Part shown: positions 11,629 to 21,953 of the stretch, piece by piece
Layout: every line of letters starts with the position of its first letter
How positions within the stretch are numbered: position 1 is the first letter of the stretch
Source: Chlamydomonas reinhardtii
Lineage: Eukaryota; Chlorophyta; Chlorophyceae; Chlamydomonadales; Chlamydomonadaceae
Reading direction: 5' to 3'
Length of the DNA: 64,000 nt
Assembly (NCBI RefSeq): GCF_000002595.2
Contig: NC_057006.1
Location: forward strand, 7,547,325 to 7,611,324
Notes under the pieces: model-generated
Database searches by the model: none
Seen by the model: only the letters and a program-made list of their open reading frames with translations
Told to the model about the DNA's origin: nothing
Translations under genes and position numbers: made by a program

Positions 11629-12260
11629 GAGTCAAGGCTCCGTCCAAATGCAGCAATTCGCCTTCTGGCGCCCCGCAAAAGGGCAAGCGCCTTCTAATTT
11701 CGTGCCATGTCGACCGGCTCCCGCGACCTACGTGGCTGGTTCGGTCTTCTTCTCATGGTAAGCTCAGTATCACATATAACTTAAGATTAACGAAAGCAAG
11801 AGTCTCGTTTGACGACTGGCCGCGCTTGCAGTGCCGTGAGAAAGCAAGTCGCCTAAAAGAAGATGTATAAGATGTAAGTTTGACAAATGCAGTAATAATG
11901 TGGTGCTAGCTATAGGCGGGTGCAAAGCGGCCGCGAGGATCGGGAAGGCCACATGCACTCGTCGTTGACAATGCAGCCCTAGTCTTCTTACTTCTTTCTG
12001 TCCTGTTAAGCGTTGTACTCGTTAGGCTGCACGTGTGTAACTTGCTCATTGATACGGGACTCTCGCAGAGATCCTTTCTCTCTGCAGACGCAGTCACGCG
12101 ACGTCTGCCATTGCACTGACCTGCTGCACATACGCGTACCAAATTGTGATAGGAGTCGCGCCCAACCAGCTCAACCTACCTTGGTGCACATCGGGGTCCC
12201 TGAAGACTGGTGCTCGGTGGGGCGCTTGCCGCAGCTCCCTGACGTGGCGCGGCGGCCAAT
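11629..12260. promoter_or_regulatory. Shared divergent promoter region, CCDC24 / Acinus
   Basis: 632 bp between opposing start codons, AT-richer than the flanking genes, with no gene of its own. It must hold both promoters. No TATA box was confidently placed. Confidence 0.55.
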
Positions 12261-15200
12261 ATGGTCACGCTCGATGAGGTCGCCGGCCTCAAGGTCACGG
12301 AGCTGAAGGATGCGCTCAAGTCGCTGGGCCTGTCGGTGACCGGCACCAAAGCGGTGCTGGCCGACAGGCTGACACAAGCGCTGAAGGCGCAGGTATGTCT
12401 GACCGTTTGCGCGCGGGTGCAAATGTCCATGGGGGGTTGAGGGTGGGTTGGTTGGAGCAGGGGCCAGCGTGCGGGGGGCTGGACAGCAACGTGTGGGGGC
12501 TGCGGGGCAAGCAGACCAGCAGCCAGAGGCACGGTGGCGGCCGAGCCGAGCGGGCGGCAACGGGGTCGGTTTGGTGGTGGTCTGTCAAACGTGTCCGCGC
12601 TCGGGGGACGGCGTGGGGGGTGGAGGAGTGCCGCGCAGATGGGCTGCGGGCAGCCGTGTCGGGCAGTGTTATGGGGGCCGTATAGTGAATGCTCCTCTGT
12701 CTGTTCGCAGGCCGAGGAGGAGGAGGAGAAGGAGGAAGAGGCCGCGGAGCCGCAGGAGGAGGAGAAGAAGGAGGAGAAAGAAGAGAAGGAGGAGGAGGAA
12801 GATGCGAAAGAAGAGAAGAAGGAGGAGAAAGAAGAGACGAAGGAGGAGCTGGAGCCGGCGACGGTGCCGTCAGTACCGCCACCCAAGCAGGCGGATGCTG
12901 TGATGGTGGAGGCGAGGGCGGAGGAGGAGGAGGCGCCCAAGGCGGCCACAAAGCAGGCGGAGCCAGAGCCGGAGCCGGAGCCAGACCAGCACGAAGAGAA
13001 GGTGGGTGCATTGGCTGCGCTAGCCATGTTCATCTGTCGAGGGGGAATGGACGCCAACGGGCGCTCCTCCAGGCGAAGTTGTGTTGCATGCGGCATGGAG
13101 ACATGCTTGATGGCTGTACAGTGCCAAAGTGCTGCGCTGCGCAGCCCCTACCGTGTATGTGTAGGCGCCGTGCCGTGCGTGGCGCGGCACACGACGCACG
13201 ACGTTCGTTCACGATATCATGACACGACATGATACGACAACCCAACATGCAGGTTGATTACGGGATGGAGGAGGAGGAGCCTGAGGCTGAGGCGGCAGCC
13301 GAGGCCTCGAAGCAGGAGGAGCAGCTGGCAAAGGAGGAGCCAGCAAAGGAGGAGCCAGCCGCAAAGGAGGAGCCAGCCGCAAAGGAGGAGCCAGCAAAGG
13401 AGGAGCCAGCCGCAACGGAGGAGCCGAAGCCCACACCCGCGAAGGGCCGGGCCAAGCGCGGGCGCGGGGCGGCGGCGGCAGCAGCCAAGCAGGAGGAGGA
13501 GGAGGATGAGCAGGCGCAGGCGCAGCAGCAGGCAGAGGAGGCGAAGCCGGCGGATGGCGGGGCGCCCGCCGACAAGGCGGAAAAGGCGGCGGAGCCGGCG
13601 GCAGCGAAGGAGGATGCAGACGCCGCCGCGCCGGCACCCGCGGAGGCATCCGCGGCGCCCGCACCCATGGAGGCATCCGCGGCCGCCACTGCGCCGACCA
13701 GCGGTCGCAAGCGGCAGCCGATCCAGTTCAACAAGGATGAACTGGAGGTGCGGGTGGCGGCCAAGCGGGCGGCGCGGGAGGCGCTGGAGAAGGAGGAGGC
13801 GGCCAAAGCGGCGGCGGCGGCCGAGGCAGCGGCGGCAGAGGCCGCTGCCGCCAAGGAGGCAGCGCTGGCGGCGAAGAAGGCGAAGGCTGCGGAGGCCAAG
13901 GCGGCCAAGGAGGCAGCGGCGGCAGCAAAGGCGGCGGAGGCGAAGGCGGCGAGAGAGGCAGCGAAGGAGGCGGCAGCGGATGAGGCGGGTGTGGAAGATG
14001 AGGCGGCCGCGAAACCGGACGTGGAGGGCGACGGCGGCAGCGGCGACGACGCCGCTGCGGCGGAGGCGGGGGCCAAGGCCACGTCACCGAGTGCGGGCGC
14101 CGCCGCACGCGCCGCCAAGCTTCAAAAGCTTGACTTGGCTGGGCGGCGGGTCTCAACGGCGCTCGCGCCGGAGCCGGTGGCGGCGCCCGCGCCCGCCAAG
14201 GCGCCGCCGCCGCCGCTGGAGGGCCCCGCCACCCGCGCGCTGCGCATTGATGGCTTCGTGCGCCCCTTCACCGAGTCCCAGGTGCGGCAATGGGGGCCCG
14301 GGCGCCTGCAGGCAGCTTGGGGGCGGGGCGGCGGGAACACTAGGGAGCCGCAGCTGGCTACCCTTGCTCTGTCTGTTAAGCTCAACACGTGCACAGCTCG
14401 ACATGGCCTTGCTGCGTGCTACTTGCAACACCCGCCTCTCACCTCCCTTTCCCTCCCCTTCCCTTACCTTTTGCTCTCCCTCAACATCCCCACAACAGCT
14501 GCGGCAGCTGCTGGTCCAGCACGGCACCATCGAGGACCTGTGGCTGCCCGCCATCAAGAAGTTCTGCTACGTGGTGTACGCGGAGGAGGCGCACGGCGAG
14601 GCGGCGGCGGCCGCCGTCAACGGCGTCACGTGGCCGCCCACCAACGCCACAAGCATCCTCAAGCCGTCCTACGTCGCGGCAGAGGACGCCGCCGCCGCCA
14701 TCTCGAACGGGCGGGCTGGGATAGCGGACACGCCCAAGGGCGGCGCCGGGGCCGCCGGCGCGGCGGCGGGTGGCGTGGTGTCGCCAAAGGGCGGCGCGGG
14801 CCCGGCGGTGGTGGGGCTGGCGCGGGCGGGGTTGACGGCGGCGGTCGCGGCCGCGGCGGCGGACGCCGCGGCGGCGAAGCAGAAGGCGGCGGCGGCGGCG
14901 GCGCCCGCGGCAGGGCGGAAGCGCTCGGAGCCGGAGGCGGACGGTGGCGTGGCGGCGGCCGAGAACGGCGGCGCGGCAGCGGCGCCGGCTACTGCCGTTG
15001 ACGCCGCGGCGGCGGAGCCTCCGCCCCTGTCTCTGGATGACTTGTTCAAGAAGACGACCAGCAAGCCCATGATCTATTGGCTGCCGCTGAGTGAGGACAA
15101 AGTGGAGGAGGCGCGCAAGAAGCGCAAGGCGGAGGAGGCCGCGGAGGCGGAGGCGGAGGAGCGCCGGGAGCGCGAGCGGGAGCGGGACAGCGCACGCGAC

Positions 15201-15350
15201 CGTGACCGCGACAGCGGGCGTGGCGGATCAGGGAGGTCAGGCGCCCCGGGGCTGCCGCCGCCGCCGCCGCTGCCAGGGCCGCCGCTGCCAGGGCCGCCGC
15301 TGCCGGGGCCGCCAGGGCGCGATCGTGACCGGGGCTACGGCCGCAGGTAA
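12261..15350 (+). CDS. ACIN1: Acinus homologue (SAP, RRM-like and RSB motif)
   Basis: In animals and plants Acinus is a nuclear RNA-binding partner of RNPS1 and SAP18 (the ASAP complex) and works in splicing with the exon junction complex. Exons: 12261-12392, 12711-13001, 13253-14281 and 14499-15350, all phase 0, giving 767 aa. An N-terminal SAP helix pair spans residues about 2-40 ('EVAGLKVTELKDALKSLGL'). A 400-residue Glu/Lys/Ala-rich linker follows, containing tandem 'KEEPAA' repeats coded near 13330-13425. Next is a degenerate RRM ('RALRIDGFVRPFTESQ', then 'LRQLLVQHGTIEDLWL', 'KKFCYVVYAEEAHGEAAAA'). The RSB motif ('LDDLFKKTTSKPMIYWLPL') is diagnostic, and an RE/RD-rich plus poly-Pro tail ends the protein. 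The stop codon lies inside a perfect donor consensus (cgcag|gtaagg), so an alternative longer C terminus is possible. Confidence 0.9.
13330..13425 (+). repeat. In-frame minisatellite in Acinus exon 3
   Basis: Tandem 15-18 bp units of the type 'gcaaaggaggagccagcc' coding for K-E-E-P-A-A repeats in the acidic linker. Unit length is a multiple of three, so copy-number change would keep the frame. Confidence 0.85.
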
Positions 15351-16498
15351 GGTGACTGGCAACCCGGGTGTGTTATGTGGTCGTGTGGAGGGCATGGGAG
15401 GCTGGTGGGCTGGTTGCTTTGCTTGGATGGCGTCTGCGTTGCTTGGTTGGTTGGCGCCGGGTCTTGTGAGCATGGCGGGCTGTGTTGGGGCATGAGGGTG
15501 AGCGTGTATCACATGCCGCGGTCAGGGGGGCTTGCGGAGCGGGCGGGGGAGCGGGGCTCCACTGGCGCACGGCACGGCAGGGGTGCGCTGACGGCTGCTT
15601 GGGCTGCTTGGGTGGCAGGCGTGGTCGCTTGGGGTCTCTGTGCTTTGCTGCTGCCATCACGGCCGTGAGGTGTGGTGAGGTGTGGGGCTGCCGCTGGCTG
15701 GCTACTGCTGTGCCCCCTGCCCTGGTTGGGGGCTGCTTGTGGCCTGTGCTGTCGCTGTGTGCGGCCGGGCACGTGGGGGAGGCAGTGGCGGGCTCACGTG
15801 TCGTAGAGGCCTGGCGGAGGCGCCGCACGCGGCCGCAGTGCATGGGTGTGGATGAGGATGAGGTGCCGTGGCACACGTCATATGCACATGGTCCCTGCCT
15901 GGCGGCCACATGGGCACTCACGTGCTCACGTGCTCACAGCCAAATCAATGGGCAACTAGCACACCCGCGACACGGCGCCTGTAACAGAGCCTGATCGTTT
16001 CAGTCCCTCCGTAAGATCTCTCGGCGGACGGCGGACGGCCGAATGGCTGGGCACCGGCTTGCTCGTAGCAGCCGACGGCCTCCACATTCAGCCCGTGCAC
16101 TCATGCCCACGCATTCAGCTCACCCAGCTCAGTCTTCATGCTTCAACCTCGCCAGCGCTCCAGGCATATGCACAGTCCGACCAGACATGCATTAGCTTAA
16201 CTCCTCTGCTACGCATCAACAGGTCAGAAAGCCCTGCCGTGTCGGCTTACTACCCGTACACACAGCGTGCCTGTACAAGTCCCTGCCAACCGGGACCCCG
16301 TCTCCTCGTGTCTACGAGCTAGGCCGGGCCAGGGAGCACCCCGGGCCGGGCTGCGTCCCTACCGTGTCAGAGAGCACAAGGGAAGGAACTCGCAGTGCCG
16401 TGCATTCATTGCCACGGGGAGCGGATCGAAGCGCTCGTCCGCCCGAGAGTAAATGCAGTCTGTGTGCGCGCGCGCCCGGCTCCATCGCACGTCACATA
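15351..16498. other. Convergent 3' regions of Acinus and RecX
   Basis: About 1.1 kb without a recognised gene. The Acinus poly(A) signal is at 15980-15984. The rest, to 16498, should include the 3' UTR of the minus-strand RecX gene, for which no TGTAA was found. A 'cagagagcacaaggga' box near 16368 resembles boxes in several introns of this window. Confidence 0.5.
15980..15984 (+). terminator. TGTAA polyadenylation signal, Acinus gene
   Basis: Plus-strand TGTAA, 630 bases after the annotated stop. The long 3' UTR, or a hidden terminal intron starting at 15349, fits the donor-like stop context. Confidence 0.55.
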
Positions 16499-19029
16499 TC
16501 ATATGCGCAGCACGCCGAAGGTCTTGATGATTAGGTCCATGTCGTGGCCGCGGTACTGCAGCCACATGCCCAGCCGCCGACTGCGGGGCGGCAGGGCAGG
16601 AGGGGAGGGGGGGCCGCGACGGCGTGTGGCAGCGGCGGTCAGGCCAATTAGGAATGGATCATTAGCAACGAGGCGCGCGGCCCCTCCCGGCCGTGACCAA
16701 TGTGCCACGAGCAAAGAAGCAGGGGAACGGCATCCACATCATACCACAAGCGGGCAGCCTCACCGCCTGCGGTCTCGCTCCTTGAAGGCCGCCGCCGCCT
16801 CCCGCTCGCTGTCGCTGCCGCCGCCAGCCAGGCCCTCATCATCGTCGTCGTCGGCATCGCCGCCACTGGCCCCGGCGCCTGCACCGCCGCCACCGCCGCC
16901 CCGCCGCTCCACCTGCTTCCGCGCCGCCTCCAGGAACATGTCCTGGACCTCTGTCATGCGCACGGGCACACAAACACAACCACCACCAGCATGACTTGCC
17001 TAGTGCCTCTACCGGTACTGGTTGGCTCGCTCTCTTCCACCGCTAAACCCTACTGAGCCTCCTACTCCTGTGCCATCCTTGCTTCGGAACCGCGAGGCGG
17101 CCCAGGCGCACCTTGCTCCTCCGCGGACAGGCTGTGCCCGCTCAGCCGCACCCGGTGCGAGGGCCCGAACACGAACGTCAGCGCCGCCGCCACGTGAGAC
17201 GCCGCCACACCCTGCGCCGCCAGGTCCTGTGCACGGCATCACGCCCCAGGTTCGGGCACCCAGACAAACAACTGCCTCCACTGTACAACAAACGCTTTCC
17301 ACCTGCTTCTACCATGCGGTCAACGGCCACAGGCCCACAGCCACCTCCACGATCCGCCGGGGTCCACCAGACCCACATCAGCCACCCCACGTCCCACCTT
17401 TTTGATCTTGGCCGGCGCCGTGAGGTTGCCCACCCACTTGGACCGCGCGTACAGCCGCGCGAACAGCGCGTCGTTCAGCGCGCCGTTGTCCGCCAGCCAC
17501 GTCAGCAGCGCCGCCACCGCCTGCCGCCCGTGGCCGCGCTCCTGCAGCCGCCGACCCAGATCGCCGGCGGCCAGCGGCGTGCGCTGCAGCAGCCGCAGCG
17601 CGTAGGTCTTGGCCTGCGCATACGGTACGTCGGTGCCGGTGAAAGCGGGGGCTTAGGGCGTGTAGCTAGGCGTGCGGGTGTCGGGTTGTGAGAGTTTGCG
17701 TCAAGAGGTCCGAACCCCCTGAGCACCTCCTTGCGCCACTCCCGACCTGCTCGCTCGGCACCCATTCTATTCACGCGATGTCAACTGCCGCATATCACCT
17801 TGTTATAGTCCTTGTCGTGATCCCATGAGCCGTCCTCGGCAGCGGCGCCCGCGGCTCCGTCCGTGCTGTCGGCATCCCCAGAGCCCCTGGACGCCGCGCC
17901 CTTCCACGGCAGGTGCGTCACGCGGCTGCTGCGGGCTGGCGCCGTCGGCGGCGGCATGCTACTGCCGGCCCGGCCGCCCCAGCTGCTGCTGCTGCTGCTG
18001 CTGCTGCTACTGCCTCTGGATGACCCGCTAGCGTCAGCGAACTGGCTGGTCCCGGAGTCACGGCTGCGCCCTGGTGGCACGGCCGCAAAGAAGCGGCGTG
18101 GAGGCAGTGCCGTGGGCCCCGGGGCCGCCGGCCGGTGGCTGGTGCCCGCCGCGCCAGGCGGGGGCCCGGCTCCCTCGCCCGCGTCCATGTTGGGTTGTGC
18201 TGCCTGTGTCGCGCCCGATGCCTCCTGCCCCTCCTCTGTCCACGGCGCACCACCATCACCAGCTGCTGCCGCTGCGCGTGCCTGTGCGGTTATGTGAAGC
18301 TGCAATGTTGAGGTGGACGGCATCGCAGCGTGACAACAAGCAGCGCCGCAGTCGGCACGCACTGTAGGCCGCCACAGCTATCAAGCCATCTGCCCATGTG
18401 CCCGCCCACCCATGCCCAACCGCCCTACCCACCTGCAGCAGCTGTCGCAGCTCCGCCGCGTTGCGGAAGGTCACGGCTGGGTGCTGCGGCGGGCCAGGTG
18501 CAGGCGCCGCTCCGTCGCTCGCAGCAGTGTCAGCGGCGACATCCCGGCTCCGCCCTAGCTGCCATGAGGCCCCGGTGGTGCTGCTATCACTGCTGCTGCT
18601 ACCACTGCTGCTGGTGGCGCGTTCATCAGGAAAAGGCAAAGATGATGAGGTCGATGTGGTGATTTGACTGGTGCTGGAGCTGTTGTCTGTGAGCGCAGAA
18701 GCGGCTTTGGGAGGCCTGCCACGCCGGGGCGTGCTGGGGATGGGGGCGGGCAGTGGACCTCCCTCCGCAGCGTCTGAGTCTGCAGGCGGTGCGGGTGCTG
18801 CCTTGGCTCTGCGGCGCCGCGACAGCTGCTGGCTCAGAGGCACATCCAGCTGCTGCTCATCAGAGCGCGCGGAGGCGTCGGGGTTGGGCGACTGCGTGGC
18901 TGGGCCGAGGGCCGCCAGCCACAACGAGCCGGCCGGCCTCCTGCTCGCGTGACCCGTCCCCGGCGCGGAGCAGTTGAGTACTAGGCTCCTGGACCCGCTG
19001 TGAGCTGCTTGCGGGAAGAGTCGCGCCAT
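16499..19029 (-). CDS. RECX: RecX-family recombination regulator, organelle-type
   Basis: RecX binds RecA filaments and modulates recombination; plant and algal versions act in chloroplasts or mitochondria. Six exons: 19029-18433, 18299-17799, 17613-17398, 17226-17112, 16950-16764 and 16580-16499, frame kept throughout, 565 aa. Tandem three-helix repeats start at about residue 367: 'AKTYALRLLQRTPLAAGDLG', 'RRLQERGHGRQAVAALLTWL', 'ADNGALNDALFARLYARSKW'. The last repeat ends in 'LGMWLQYRGHDMDLIIKTFG'. An Asp/Gly-rich insert ('GGDADDDDDEGLAGGG') breaks the last repeat. The first 360 residues are Ser/Ala/Pro-rich and include an AT-hook-like 'RRGRPPK'. A basic N terminus ('MARLFPQAAHSGSRSL') suggests organelle targeting. 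Bacterial RecX is about 150 aa, so this one carries a large extension. The exon 2 acceptor could also lie 15 bases further in. Confidence 0.8.
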
Positions 19030-20033
19030 TCCCGTGAGTCTCGTTCTCCCCCCTCTAAGGGAAACCCCGCCGGATTCAGAGCCAAACGTATTATGTGGCG
19101 CTTCTAGAATGCCCCAGCAAGATTATGTTTTGGTTGCGCAGGAGCCCCAGCTGCGCCCATTGACAGCTCATCGCGCTAACCCCCAATGGGCAATACTGCT
19201 GCTGGACGGGGTGGATTGCTGAGTTATACAACACAACTTTGCAGTCATATGACGAGTCTTAAGGTTTCCTCGTTTCTTTGCGGTTTCAACCCCGAAAGCT
19301 GAAATAAACACGGAAGTACAAGCTACAAGCACGTAGAAGCATATGAGCACACACGTAGGTTTATGACGAGCCGTGTAGCTGAGTGCACGCGCGGATGGGC
19401 GATGGATCAACTAGCGAGGAGTCATCGCGAGGGACCACCTTGGAGCCAAGCCGTTGCAGCGCTCAGAGGTACGCGACGACCGCAGAACGTGCGTGGCTTA
19501 CGGTGTTGCCATCGCAGCCGCGTGGCGGGTCGGATACATGGCGGGCGCCGAGGGTGCGAATAGCATGCGCAGTGTTCGCATGTGCTAACCCTATAAACCT
19601 GCGGGTTGTGAGGAGCCCCGGCTTCCGCACCTATTCACATCAGAACGCTACAAGCAATTAAGCGGCTGTGGCGGGACTAGCGCGCAGGCGCTTGGAAGCC
19701 GCTTGCACAGATGCTCACGCAACAATGCACACGCACGCCAGCAGCACTACGCTAGGACCTAATACTGGTTTGGATTTATGTGCTGTGTCGCCCGGGCTTC
19801 GCTCGGCGATGATTTGCTGAGATTGGTGGGCGATGCCTGTTGCGGTCCCTGACTTCGCCGTACATCGGGCGCGCACGCATTTAGTCGCGGCTCCAAGCCG
19901 CTTGAAGCATAGTTATCCGTCTCACATAAATCGGTCAGCTTTCCACATCGGCCATCGCCAAGCTTCCAAGTCCCTCACGCAAGCAAGCAAGCCAGTGCGC
20001 TCAATTTCTCCGGTCAATTCCCGTCAACTCACC
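19030..20033. promoter_or_regulatory. Divergent intergenic region, RecX / small Ser-rich gene
   Basis: About 1 kb between opposing start codons. No coding potential was recognised. It should contain the promoters and 5' UTRs of both genes. Confidence 0.5.
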
Positions 20034-20827
20034 ATGGAGTCCCTCTTCACCTTCTCCTCCCAAGACTCAATCTGGACACCGTAAGTGGGGCTGGCGAGTT
20101 AACTGGGCCGGGTTCGGGTTGGTCCCGGCGGGTGCGAATGCATTTTGATGGCGCACTTAGCATTGCCGGGCTTGCACATGAGCGTTTTTGCATGCTCTTA
20201 GTAGCTTGAGGTGGACATCTGATGGGGAATGCCAGCGAGAAACAGCAAAAGGGCAGGGAAAGCAGCTTGACTGGGCCTTTCTTACGAAGAATGTTAGAGC
20301 ACAAAATCGCTTTCTGCCAGCCGCTCGCTGTGCGGGCTTCCATTGCGGGCCTAGGGTCTTTCGCAGCCGTAAACCGCGTTTCAATGCGCCTCAAAGGCTG
20401 TTTGGGCTCGCTCACATGTTGACCATTCCTCCCTTTCCCACATCCTTCCGCTCGCTCGATCGACAGGTCGATGCTGTCGCGCTCCAGCAGCTTCACCAGC
20501 AGCCCTGTGTGGACATGGAGCCCCGGCTCCTCAAGCTCTGAAACTCGCAGCCCGGTCAATGGCGTGTCAAGCACCGTCAAGGCCCTGTCCGCTGAGACCC
20601 CGCGGGACGACAGCCCCCTCCTGCTCGACTCGGCCTCCTGGCGCCCGAGCCCCTGGTGCTCCTGGGCCGAGGACGTGGCGTGGGCGGAGGCTGCGGCCAA
20701 GGTGGCTCGCCTGAACCAGTCAGCACAGGCTGAGGTCGCTGAGAAGGCTGCGGCAAGCGCAGCCGAGGACGATGTTGACATGGGCGAGTTTGAGCTCATG
20801 TCGTGTGTGGAGTGCTTGGGACTGTGA
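20034..20827 (+). CDS. Small Ser/Trp-rich protein, unknown
   Basis: Two exons: 20034-20080 and 20467-20827, 135 aa. The intron has a strong donor (GTAAGT) and the acceptor 'gatcgacag', with frame kept (CC|G). The start sits in the good context 'tcaccATGG'. The N-terminal half is Ser/Thr/Trp-rich with repeated short 'W(T/S)P' words ('SIWTP', 'VWTWSPG', 'WRPSPW'). The C-terminal half is an acidic helix ('WAEDVAWAEAAAKVARLNQS') ending in 'FELMSCVECLGL'. No signal peptide or membrane segment is seen. I recognise no family. A TGTAA at 21405-21409 would end the transcript. The splice consensus and codon bias support a real gene. Confidence 0.7.
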
Positions 20828-21953
20828 GTCTTAAGGATTGAGGCACGAGGCCTAGTGGCCCGGCATGCACATGCCTGGGGCTGCGAGCAGGATGAGCAGC
20901 AGATGAGGCTGCGTTGGAGCCCATTGCGCAGGGTGGGCAGGCGGGCTTTCTGAACCTTAATTTGGTGCTGAGTTTCCGGCACTTACGACGCAGTAGAAGC
21001 GGGCAGGGCGCATGTATTAACGCCCGGGCCTGGTGTAGTGGTGGCGCTGCTGACTTGACTTGACCTCCTTACCGCCGTGCATTCATCGGTTGCGTGCATT
21101 CATGCCAAGGACAATAGTGCGCATTCCGCGCTGACACAACAGTGATTGATCGATCAATTTTTACCCCTTAGCTGTTTGGGAACTTAGACACGTAATGGTT
21201 AGACACGTGTGCCGGCTCACCTGCCCTATGCATTAGAAGGTGAAGCCAGGTTAGTTAGTGTGGGGCTCGGGGCCGCGCCGCTGATTATGCGGGCATGACC
21301 CCAAGCATAGCTTTAAGTAGATGGCCAGGATGCCCGGAGTCAGGACAAGAGTAAGGAACTTCCACGATCTCGTGCAATCATACGATCGAACACACACACG
21401 CATCTGTAACGCCAATGGCCATCACCAGTGTTTCCATTGCAACTCAGTGCCGGTGCCGTATCCACTCCGACCAGCTACCAGCTGCCTTGCCTACAGCTAG
21501 CACCACAGATAGGGTAGCGGGCGCGCTTGTCATCAGACATCAGTAGCGCTGCACTCCTGACCCATGAGCCCACACTACGGTATACTCAGCATTACGAGTA
21601 GGCGGGATGGGAAAGCGCGCGACGGACGCTCCCAACCACCTTACGCAACAGCGCGGCCACACCGAACACGTACGCCCTCATCGTGCGCGCCTGCCGCTGA
21701 GAGGCCGCACAGCCACCGTATGCTCCCCCCCCCGCACACCAAGCTCCCGACCAACACCTCACAGGCCGCCAGTCCTAGCCACTCAGTCCCGTCCCGTCAC
21801 GTCACCACCGCCGTTCACGTCGCCGCCACCACCGCGCCGCCGCCACCACTCCATCCTCCCACACCCGCCCTCACCCAGGCTGCCTATGCGGCGGCACGTC
21901 CAACGCAGCAGCCTGCACCTTCATACCAGTGGTGTAGCCCACGCGCCGCCGCC
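20828..21953. other. Convergent 3' regions, no other gene seen
   Basis: Holds the 3' UTR of the small Ser-rich gene (TGTAA at 21405-21409) and the end of the GET3 transcript. Nothing else was recognised. Confidence 0.5.
21405..21409 (+). terminator. TGTAA polyadenylation signal
   Basis: Plus-strand TGTAA, 578 bases after the stop of the small Ser/Trp-rich gene. Confidence 0.5.

Noticed and set aside
13254-14290. Arg-rich frame overlapping Acinus exon 3
   Set aside because: It is a shifted reading of the Glu/Ala-coding repeats; the alternative frame carries the SAP/RSB-linked protein with consistent splice phases.
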